A stretch of 64,000 nt of DNA from Micractinium sp. NFX-FRZ. Taxonomy: Eukaryota; Chlorophyta; Trebouxiophyceae; Chlorellales; Chlorellaceae. Below the pieces are notes generated by a model. It did not search any database. It saw only the letters and a program-made list of their open reading frames with translations, and was not told where the DNA came from. The position numbers were made by a program, and so were the translations under genes. The stretch is taken from contig JAPTJF010000364.1 of the NCBI GenBank assembly GCA_029339195.1, positions 1 through 64,000 of the forward strand, written 5' to 3'. Shown piece after piece: positions 55,451 to 64,000 of this stretch; within the stretch, counting starts at the first letter, position 1; each line of letters opens with the position of its first letter.

Positions 55451-57847
55451 ATGCGAAGCACACACTCTCTGCTGTTGCTCTGCATAACGATAGCCTTCGC
55501 TGCAGCGCAGACAGCGCGCGGCAGGCCCGTTAGTGAGTGGCTGCCCTGCCGCTGGAGCCGCCTCTGGAGCCGCTGCAGCGCACCCCGCCGTATGCGGGCC
55601 CGACGTAACGCACACTCTGGGCACCAGACCTCCACCCAACCCCCCGCCCTCAAGCCATACCTGATTCCCTGCTTGCAACCTGCAGGCGAAAATGTCACCG
55701 GCGCCTCAGTGCAGGCTGCGCCACGCTATCAGGTGCGGGGGTGTTGCTGCCCACCGGCAGCGGCACTGGCACTGGCAGCTGGGGCAGGGCGCACCAGGTG
55801 GTCACAACAGCCCTGCCCCATGCTGTGTTGATGGCAGTTGCAAAAGGGTGTATCGTTGCACGGTTTCGTGCTTGAAGATAATCTTGCATACCTGCTTGCC
55901 CGCCTCCGCACCGCCAGCCTGCCGCACCGCCCGCCTGCCCACACGGAAGCGCCCGTGGGATACCCCGCCGCACGCCAGCCAGCCAGCCATCCACACACGC
56001 ATCCGCCCACCCACCCTCCCGGTTCTACCCGAACATTTTCTGCGCTTTATCTCTTGCATATTAACATTATCCACGATTGCCACTCTCCCCGCGTCCCATG
56101 CTGCCACGCCGCCCCCACACCTGCCCCTTGCGCCTCCCCTGCCCGCCTCCCGCGCATGCCACAGTTCGCCGCCAGCTGGGGCGGCCTCAGCTCCAACGGC
56201 CTGAGCTTCAACGGCAGCATTGCTGTGGCCGCAAGCAGCGACGGCAAGGAAGTGTTCGTGCTGGAACAAGAGGCGTGCCGGGTGCAGCGATTCACGACGG
56301 CAGGCCGCCGGCTGAGCAGCTGGGGCCAGCTGGGCACCAGCCAGGGCCGTTTCACGCAGCCCAACGGCATTGCTGTGGGGGCGGGGGGCAACGTGTACGT
56401 GGCGGACAGTGGGAACAACAGAATCCAGGTAGGAAGGAAGGCCTGAGTGGCAGGGGCATGCTGGGCAGGGAGGTCTGACTATGGACAGGCGGGACCCCGA
56501 AGGGTCACACGGGGGCATGTGGGGTGCGGCTTAACGGGAAGAGGGTATTCCTGCAGGTGAGGCGCATGGTAGTAGTGTATTGTACTGAATGTGCTGTGCC
56601 TTGTGCATGGAAAGGGGGTGCTATGTGGATTTCCCCATATAACAGTACCTTTGTGCATGTCCTGCCTTCAAACCCGTGTGCAGCCGGGGGGCACCAGTGC
56701 CCCACTTCTAGTACTCCACCACTCCTGCCGCTGCCTCCTCAATTGGTGCCTGCAGGCCTTCTCCCCCACGGGCCGCTTCCTCTTCGAGTGGGGCACATTC
56801 GGGCTCGGCGCCCCCAGCCGCTTTCAATTCCCAATGGTGCGCCCGGGCTGCTCTGAGATGCCATAGGGAGACAAGGGGGCACAGGGAGGGTGCGAGCATG
56901 TGTGCGCCGACGCTGTGCCTCTGCCCAGCCCTTGCTGATGGGGCACGCGCAGCTGGCCATGCCAAGATGCACGCCTGCCCTTGCATTGCGTGCGCATTGC
57001 CTGGACTGCGCGCCCGCCCTTTCCACCCCTGCGGGGCACACGCATGCAGCACTTGTCCCCGCACGCCCTGCACATGCAGTGTGAGGGTGCACCCTCACAC
57101 CGGCACCTATCTCCACCCTACACGCCTGCAGGGCATTGCCACCGATGCCTCGGGCAACGTATACGTTGTGGACAGCGGCAACCACAGGCTGCAGGTGTTC
57201 ACCTCGCGCGGGCGCTTCATGCGGGAGTGGACCCCGGGAGGCGAGAAGCCTTGGCAGGTGCGGGCAAGTGGAAGGAGCCGACCGCCGAGAAGATCCCCGG
57301 TAGCTGCTGCCGGCGGGCGCTGCGCCGTGTTTGGCCCACCTCCGCGGCAGCAGCCCACCTTTGCCTTGCCCTCATACACACTGCATGCACGCTACTGCTT
57401 GGCAGTTGGCAGCTTCCGTGACGCCCCCCCAAGGTCAAGCAGTTCTCCCGCCCCGCCGCCGCCCTGCCGCAGTCCCCCAGCCACCCGCTGTACGTGGCCG
57501 TTGACTCCGCCAGCGGTACCGTCTTCCTGGCGCAGCACCGCATCATCCACCGCTTCTCAGCCACGGGGCAGCGCTTGCAGCTGTGGGGCGGCCTCCAGAT
57601 GTTCTCCCAAATCAAAGGCATAGCGTACGACTCGGCCCGTGCCCGCCTGCTGGTCGCGGACAGCGACGCCCACACGGTGCAAGTGTTTTCGCCCAAGGGC
57701 GTCAAGTTGGCGCAGTTTGGGCGGCAGGGGGCCGCCCCCGGGCGCTTCCAGGACGCCTCTGGGCTGGCGGTGGCCAAAGATGGCGCTGTGCTGGTGGTGG
57801 ATCATGAGCAAAACGTGGTGCAGCGCTTCGTGCGCAAGGTGAGGTGA
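55451..57847 (+). CDS. Secreted NHL-repeat protein
   Basis: Six exons (55451-55532, 55686-55732, 56165-56428, 56756-56836, 57132-57257, 57434-57838 running to a TGA at 57845) give about 337 residues. MRSTHSLLLLCITIAFAAA is a signal peptide. The rest is a beta-propeller of NHL blades: PNGIAVGAGGNVYVADSGNN, GIATDASGNVYVVDSGNHRL, GIAYDSARARLLVADSDAHT, GLAVAKDGAVLVVDHEQN, each preceded by a Q-x-F/W-G linker (VQRFTTAGRRLSSWG, LFEWGTFGLG, LQLWGGLQ). Such propellers bind proteins or peptides; PAL-like enzymes share the fold but their catalytic residues are not evident. The gene may continue past 57838, because AAG/gtgagg is also a good donor. It starts 2 kb from the cysteine-rich secreted gene. Confidence 0.8.
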
Positions 57848-58885
57848 AACAAGCTTGAAAATGGTGGAGGCCTGGGCGGGCCGGGGGATGCGCCACACGT
57901 GCTGTGGGGGTGTGGGCATGGGTGCGACACAGCAGGGGGCGGGGCAAGGCATGGGGTGTGCAGAGCAGGTGAGCAGCTGCGCAGGAGAGGCGCACCTTGC
58001 GTGGATGTGCTTCTCATCTACCGACGGCGTCGCAACTGCTCACCAAGCAGCAGCACTGCTCTACTGCTGTGCAGGCATGAGGGTTGCTGGCGGCTGCTGG
58101 CGGCTGCTGGCGGCTGCTGGCAGCAACTGCATGCTAGCACCCAGGCCTTGCCCCCAGACATGGTCGCGCGCAGCACAGCAGGCACAGCAGGTCAGCAGGC
58201 GCCCCACCCACAAACATTTGCATGGCACTGCATTCGCCCTGCAGGCATGGGCGCTCCCGCGAATCGCGACATGCCCGCTCGAAACCCAGCTTGCCGCTCT
58301 ACTCTCACCGCTCCTCTCATGTATCTTTGTGTCTTTTTTTTCTATAAGAGTCTCCAAAATGTGCACCAGCATCCTCTTCCTCAACCACTCACCCACTTCG
58401 TCCTCACCAGCCAGCGCCCCCGGTACACACCCCTTGCCTTCACCTGTCACGCCCCCCACTTATCCGCGGCTCCAGCAATGCGGCGCCAGCGCCACGACCT
58501 TATTGCCCCCCCTTCCCCACCCTCTCCAACCCAATAGCATCATCCACGTAGGCTGCTGGTCCTGTCAATCTTGAATACAATCCTGCTCTTTCGACACTGC
58601 TGCGTAGCACTTGCCAAGTACATTGTCCATTCACCCCCCTCTTACCCGGTTGCGAACTCATTTTCTCCAGAAGGGCAGTGGACTCGCGAACTGCACGCCT
58701 GTCCCACATGACCCCACTTGTGTGCGTGTTTGAAGTGACATATTAAGTGAAAGACCTGAGGGGGGCACTCGAACAGCTTGCTTTGCCCTGCCAATGCTGT
58801 TGAACGCCGGCAGGCGCCTGCGCCCCGCCGCCCGCTGCTGACGTGGAGTGATTGAAGGGTGCGGCGGTGCGCTGATGGCGCTCAG
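57848..58885. other. Intergenic, no gene seen
   Basis: Probably the 3' UTR of the NHL gene and the promoter of the glycosyltransferase. Contains CGGCTGCTGG triplicate (58088-58120) and a T-rich run at 58325-58342. No coding exon supported. Confidence 0.4.
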
Positions 58886-61800
58886 ATGACCCCAATGCCC
58901 GCGTTCCCACACTTCTCGGCTGCTCTGCGCGGCCCATCACGCAGGGGCGGCCCGAGAGGGGCTCGACACTCCCGCCGGGGAGTCCTGTGCACGGCAGCGG
59001 CCTGCCTTGCTGCGATTCTGGTGATAATCCCAACCTCGCGGTGGCTGCACGGTCTCTGCGGCGCCAAGGTCCGCGGGGAAGGTGACGGGGCTCCTGCCGC
59101 CGCCCCAGCCGCCGCCGCCGCCGCCGCCGCCAGCACCAGCGGGCATGAGGCAGAGGACTGGTCCCACCCCCTGTTCTCTCGGGTGCATCGAGATCTCGAA
59201 CCCTTCAGCACGGAGCACGGCGGCAACATCACTCAGCAGCTGGTAGAGCAGGCCTACTGCCAGGGCAGCCGCGGGAGCTTCAGGCTGCAGGTGAGCTCCC
59301 TGCCTTTGGAAGCGCTGCTTGCAGGGCTGTGTTGACGGTGGCGACAGCGCGTTGCTAGTGCTCAAGCACACGCGCTGCCCCGGCAACAACCGCCTGCCCT
59401 CACCTGCCTGCGCCCGCTGCCCTTCCAGCAGGTCATCAATGGCAGCGCGCACGGCATACGAGAGCCGCCCACCCCCTTTATCAGAGCAGGCGGATGCACA
59501 TCAGTCCGCCTTCCTTCTCACCCAGCCACCCTCTGCCTCTGCCTGCAACTGCAGGTCACCACCCAAATCGCATGCATCGTGGGAGAGTCAATTTCATAGC
59601 CAAACGTCCCTCCCTGCACTGAAACCTCCCTTATTTTGGCAGAGTCACAACAAGCTGCTTAATCACTTTCCTCCCTACTATGCAACCAAATTGGCCTGCA
59701 GGTCGTCAACGGCAGCGCATACGTCGTGGGGGAGTCGCCGTTTTATGAGAGCCGGCTGCTCAACATGAAGCGCCAGCTGCTGCCCCTCTGGCTGGCGGGG
59801 CAGCTGCCCGAGGGGCTGGATGTGAGGGGGCGGGAACGGCAGCGTACTGCTGTGCATGAGCAGGGACGTGAGGGCGCACGGCGTTGTGAGCATGCAAGAA
59901 GGGGTGTGGCATTGGCGCTCGGCAGCTGCCCGGGGGACTGGATGTGAGGGGGCGGGTCCTGGGCGGTACCGAGTGCTACACTGCGCTGGAGCAGGGGCGT
60001 GAAGGCGGCAGTGCTAGTTTACTTGAGCAGGGATTCAAGGGGCACACTGGTGCCATCCATGCTTGAGTAAGGTCGAAGGTTGGAGGGCAGCTTCACTGCC
60101 CTGTCGCCTGCCCTGCCACCGGCGGGCGGGCGTTGAGCAACAGGACTTGCCCACAGTGCCGCCTGCTCTGCCCCACCCTGCCTGACGCTTCACAGCCCTG
60201 CCCTGCCCTCACTCTGCCCTGAACTTCGATTTGCCACTGGCAGGTGGTCATTGAGCAGGAGGACCTGCCCACGGTGCCCCGCAACCGCAGCGCCGATTGC
60301 CCCGCCCCGGGCCCTCTCATAGCCCCCGCCAAGCAGCCCGCCAACGCCTCCCACGCCCACGTCCTGCTGGCGCCGGACCACTCGTTCGAGGGCTGGCTTG
60401 AGGCGCACACGCTGGCCTGGGACGAGATGCTGCCGCTGCTGCGGCGGGCAGGTGCGGCGTCGGGGCGGGGCGGGGGTGGAGAGCGTGTGTGTTGTGCGTG
60501 GGGTCAGCCTCTCTGCTCTGATGGGTGGCATATGGGCGGGCAGGCTGCGGCTGTATGCATTCAGGCAGGCCGCCAGCGTGCCTGCGGACCGCAGAGCGTC
60601 CATCTGCTCAGGCATGGCGTGTGGCATCTGGCATGGTGCCCCATCCGCTCGGGGTGCCCGCTCACCTCCCGGCACCCTTGCCCAGCCTCTGCCTCTCCCG
60701 CGCACGCTGCTGTCGTCCCCTCCCTCTCTTCCCGACTCACACCCCGACCTGCCCCACCAACGCCTTCCTGCTGCTCGCAGCTGAGCAGCACCCCTGGGAA
60801 AGCCGCTCCCCGCTGCTGTTCTTTCGGGGTGCCGCCACTGGCAGCAGAAACTTGACAGATCCAGAGCTGTCCGAAGCCTACCCAGAGCTACTCGACGTGC
60901 AGGCAAGGCACGCTGCAGCATGCAGATATGAAAACTGGCCTGCAGTTTTGGTTGCAGCATGCGGTGGTGCAGCTTACGCTGGGTGTGTCAGGCCACACTT
61001 GCTCGCTGCCCAGTTGGAATGCCTGGTTGGCACAAGGGTGTTGTGACCTGGTTGGTGGGGCAGGTGCTCACTTTGGCGCGCGCGTCTGCTACCTTACGAG
61101 GCCTGAAGGGCTGCGTACCCACAAAGGGTTCCTCTTCATCACCAACGCTGCTGGCAAGTGAGTTGGGCCAATGGGAACCGTGCTACAACAAAAAGCGACC
61201 TCGTCCCCCCACCGCTCCAGCTGGTGAACTGGACCAGCCCGCTGGAGCAGCCGCTCTTCGTGCCCCTCACCGCCCACTGCTCCTGCAAGCAGCTGCTGCA
61301 CCTGCCGGGCAACTCGTACGCTGGTGAGCCGCCAGGCGGAGTGTGTGAGGCTTGGGCGGAGGTGAACCATGGCATGCCGCTGACGAGCCGCCAGGCGGTG
61401 TGTGAGACATGTGGGAAAGTGAGCCATGGCATGCCGCCTGCCTGCTCCTGCAGCAGTGCCGTTCCTACGTCAGAGACAGCTACCGGCTCCTATCAACTGG
61501 CCCCCCTGGTGTTGCCAGCAAACCGCACCTGCCAGCGCTGTGCCTCCTCGTCTTCCCGCCAACCCCGCCCCGCTTGCCCCACCGGGGCTGCTCCCTGTTG
61601 GCCCCCAGGTCGGCTCAAGTACCTCCTGGCGTGCGGCTCGGCCGTTGTGATGCCGGAAAGCGGAGGGTGGGAGGAGTTTTGGTACCACCTGCTGCAGCAG
61701 GGGCACAACATTATAGTGGCAGAAGAAGGTGGGTGGGGCAGGCAGGAAGGGAGGGCAGCTGGATGTGCCTGCAGGTTGACGGCAGTGTGGGGGGTGCAGC

Positions 61801-62821
61801 TGGGTCAGCTGGCAGCAGCAGGCACCACTCTTCTTATGCTCCCCCTGCCCTTTATGCCCCTCTGCTGACATGGTGCGATAATCCACGCTGTCAGTCAGGG
61901 GCCCGACTAAGCTGACGTGGCGCAACGCTTCAACACACTGGCTGGCTGCCCTGTTTGTGGGTACACAACAGTGCCCTCTGTTCCCTCTGCAGTCAACTCC
62001 TTCAACCGGGGCCACCACTTGGCCGACGTGGCACAAGAGCTGCAGCACGAGGACTGGCTGGCCCGGCGGCTGGGAGACGCGGCGGCAGCGTTGGCTCAGG
62101 ACGCTCTGGCGCCGCACCGCGTGCAAGCCTACTGGCGCCTGCTACTGCGCCGCTACAAGGAGCGGCAGGCGTTCAATGCCAGCGCCGTGCACCCGGATGC
62201 CGTGCCCCTGGAGAGCAGCATATTGACGCCCCAGGTGGGCGGGCAGGTGCCAGAGGCAGGCTTGTGTGGCGGGGGCAGGGCTTTTTTCTTTGCCTGGCTC
62301 AGGGTGCCAGCGCGATGCGGGTGGGCAGGCGAGCGCCACACGAGCACAGCAGGCTGCACGGTGCGCTTGGGAGGCAGGCCCAGCAGGGCGGGCCTCGGCA
62401 GGGGACCGCCACGACCACAGCAGGCATGGCATGCGAGGGGCTGGAGCCGAGCTCTCAAACCCTGCACACTCCGCAACCCCCGCACCCGCCCTCTCTCCCT
62501 GTGCAGGTAATCAACGTCACCCAGCGGACCTGCAGCATGTGCCAGCACACCCCCGAGCAGTGGGAGGCCCAGCGGCGGGCAGACCTGGGGCTGCAGGAGG
62601 GAGAGGAGGAGGCACCCGCATCAGCAGAGGAGGCGGCACAGGCAGGGGCAGGTGGCGATGCCGGCATGCATGAAGGGCTGCTGTTGCCGAGCAGCGCCGC
62701 CAGCAGGCGTGCAGGGCTTCCGCTGGTGGCACTGGAGGTGGACAGCAACCCCGGCAGCAATGAGGGCAGCAGTGAGGGCGGAGGCGCCAGCGGAGGCACC
62801 AGCAGCACCAGCCTGGCTTGA
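58886..62821 (+). CDS. GT90 (CAP10/Rumi-like) glycosyltransferase
   Basis: About ten exons (58886-59290, 59702-59821, 60244-60451, 60781-60902, a ~25-37-base exon near 60960, 61064-61157, 61196-61323, 61609-61728, 61993-62234, 62507-62821), about 592 residues. It is a type II Golgi/ER protein: basic start, membrane anchor CTAAACLAAILVIIPT (~31-46), Ala-rich stem, then the lumenal domain. GT90 signatures: LLFFRGAATGSRN, ELLDVQ, CSCKQLLHLPGNSYAGRLKY, LLACGSAVVMPE, EFWYHLLQQGHNIIVAEE. POGLUT and cryptococcal CAP59/CAP10-type enzymes of this family transfer glucose or xylose to proteins or glycans; the acceptor here is unknown. Several N-x-S/T sites are present. A C-terminal CSMCQHTPEQWE segment and acidic Ser/Gly tail are extra. 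Start: the first ATG of the open frame. The short middle exon is the least certain part. Confidence 0.85.
59424..59640 (+). pseudogene. Two copies of the GT90 exon 59702 start
   Basis: 59430-59462 (CAGGTCATCAATGGCAGCGC and GCACGGCATACG) and 59553-59590 (CAGGTCACCACCCAAATCGC, then ATCGTGGGAGAGTC) both echo the real exon CAGGTCGTCAACGGCAGCGC, ATACGTCGTGGGGGAGTC. The second copy keeps the VGES-coding part, the first keeps the VINGSA-coding part. Confidence 0.75.
59920..59962 (+). pseudogene. Copy of exon 59702-59821 3' end
   Basis: GCAGCTGCCCGGGGGACTGG then ATGTGAGGGGGCGGG repeats GCAGCTGCCCGAGGGGCTGG, ATGTGAGGGGGCGGG 121 bases earlier, donor included. Confidence 0.8.
60105..60165 (+). pseudogene. 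Copy of exon 60244 start
   Basis: GTTGAGCAACAGGACTTGCC then CACAGTGCC repeats ATTGAGCAGGAGGACCTGCC, CACGGTGCC of the real exon. Confidence 0.7.
61317..61445 (+). repeat. 58-base duplication after a GT90 exon end
   Basis: The segment from the donor of exon 61196-61323 (GCTGGTGAGCCGCCAGGCGG) is repeated at 61378 as GCTGACGAGCCGCCAGGCGG, followed in both copies by CCATGGCATGCCGC. The donor in the copy is mutated from GT to AC. Confidence 0.75.
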
Positions 62822-62898
62822 CACTCGGTCCCTCTCTTCCTCGGTGCCTTGCGTCCCTGTCCGCCACGCCTTCTCGCATGTTGCATGCTCTTCTGTTG

Positions 62899-62903
62899 TT
62901 ACA
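62899..62903 (-). terminator. Possible TGTAA poly(A) signal, COX6b
   Basis: Minus-strand TGTAA about 295 bases after the COX6b stop, and only 78 bases beyond the convergent GT90 stop codon. Confidence 0.4.
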
Positions 62904-63196
62904 ACACATCGTCATCTGTGCAGCCGAACTGGCAGCAAGCACGCAGGTGCTCAGCCCCTCGCATGTACTGCCCGTGCCGCTTCCGGGGGCTGCTGCTGGT
63001 GGCAAATCCTCTTCACCTATCTCCAGCTCAGCTCAGCTTAAGAGCGACCCACGCTGTTCATGAACCTCACACCACGACTGAGTTGTGATCCAGCCGCCAA
63101 CTGCTGAGGACGTTGCCCTTGCGCTGAGCTTATCTGAGCTGAGCTGAGCTGCGCATGCTGCCAGCCCGCCAGCCAGCCAGCCAGCCAGCCAGCCGC

Positions 63197-64000
63197 TCAG
63201 TACTTGCCAAACCTGCCGAGGTACAGGCAGGTGAAACAGGGATGTTGCTCACTGTTGTTTCTCAACAGCTGACCGCTGCATCTGACCGCTGCATCTCCTC
63301 CGTAAACCAGCGCTGCTCCGAGCGTGCTCCGCAAGAAAGCCAGCTCTCCCCCTCCCAGCAGTGCACAATTTGGAACTAAGCTCACCAGGCGCCGTTGTCC
63401 CGCAGCTCCTGCCAGGCGGCAATCCACTCGTCGGGGCAAATGGACCTGCAAAAGCACGACACAGTGTGTACAGAGTAAAAAACAGAGCCTCAGTGTGTTC
63501 AAAATAACAAGCAGAGCTCAGTGTTGTGTACAGAGCAACAATCAGAGCCTCAGTGTGTGCAGAGTAACAATCAGAGCCTCTACAAAAGGCCAAGCACCGT
63601 GTGAGGGGTCAGGCGGGAGGCCAGCTGTTGGGGCGGTGTATGCTGCCAGGTGGGGGTGGCGTTAGTGAGGCAATGTGTGGTGCAAGCCTGCTCCCACCTG
63701 CGCTCCTTCCCTGCGCTCAAAAGAGACGCCTGCCGCCTCACCTTTCTGCCGTCGACAGCACCCTGCCTGCCCCTGGCCCCGAGTTAGCAAGTACCGCAAG
63801 GGCTTGCTGCCCACTGCCCCACCCCAGAGCCAGGCGCACCCCTGCGCCTGCCCCTCTTCCCGCCCCGAGGGCCGCACATAGTGTATGAGGGAGGCAGGAA
63901 GAGGACGGCCAGAAGCACCGGCTCTGGGTGGAGTCGTGTCCCACCTGTATGCACGCATGTAGGGCTTGCAGTCTCCAGACCCCTCGCCCCGCTCCTTGAT
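63197..64000 (-). CDS. COX6B: Cytochrome c oxidase subunit 6b (partial)
   Basis: The 5' end lies outside the window. Exons 63945-64000, 63386-63445 and a 16-base last exon 63197-63212 join in phase to give DCKPYMRAYR, then SICPDEWIAAWQELRDNGAW, then FGKY and stop. This matches the second half of COX6b/COX12, a small intermembrane-space subunit that clamps the two halves of cytochrome c oxidase. The two Cys seen are half of the CHCH-type twin pairs. Without the microexon, the frame would stop at once (TGG-TGA at 63382), so the gtgagc donor and the remote 16-base exon are required for the conserved C-terminus. Confidence 0.85.
63470..63585. repeat. Minisatellite in COX6b intron
   Basis: Four units of about 31-37 bases share CAGAGCCTCAGTGTGT and AACAATCAGAGCCTC. 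They are much less GC-rich than the surroundings. Confidence 0.8.

Overview
The window looks like nuclear DNA of a green alga (Chlorophyta, most likely a Chlorella-like trebouxiophyte). The basis is the very high GC content, genes cut into many small exons by GC-rich introns, TGTAA motifs downstream of several stop codons (the usual green-algal poly(A) signal), long runs of CTG/CAG and GCC triplets, and plant-type proteins (B3, AP2, vacuolar-type CLC) next to IFT46. I saw no tRNA, rRNA, CRISPR array or intact transposon. All exon coordinates are hand-spliced from GT/GC-AG junctions with reading-phase bookkeeping and may be off by a base or two.

Layout. 0.3-2.2 kb (+) BTB/POZ protein. 3.1-16.8 kb (-) a roughly 35-exon gene whose phases join a B3 domain, a Tudor domain, an AT-hook, an AP2 domain and a flavin amine oxidase of the LSD1/polyamine-oxidase type. 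17.8-20.4 and 22.4-24.4 kb (+) two tandem, unrecognised low-complexity paralogues. 26.1-38.9 kb (+) a 29-exon CLC chloride channel/antiporter with two CBS domains. 39.5-43.1 kb (-) a large helical protein of unknown function. 43.5-44.9 kb (-) IFT46. 45.3-47.0 kb (+) a COQ7 homologue that has lost most iron ligands. 47.5-48.0 kb (-) a 71-residue single-TM protein. 48.6-50.2 kb (+) a glycine-rich TGD5/AS8-like protein. 50.9-53.4 kb (-) a secreted cysteine-rich protein. 55.5-57.8 kb (+) a secreted NHL-repeat protein. 58.9-62.8 kb (+) a GT90/CAP10 glycosyltransferase. 63.2-64.0 kb (-) the 3' part of COX6b.

The genes are not an operon or a pathway cluster. They are ordinary eukaryotic neighbours, often convergent with 3' ends nearly touching or divergent from short shared promoters.

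The most unusual property is structural. In four of the genes, introns carry degraded tandem copies of the neighbouring exon edge, including the splice site ('exon echoes'). They occur at both 5' and 3' exon ends, some in several copies, and one is part of a minisatellite. The second is the apparent B3-Tudor-AP2-amine-oxidase fusion. At least five introns appear to use GC instead of GT donors.
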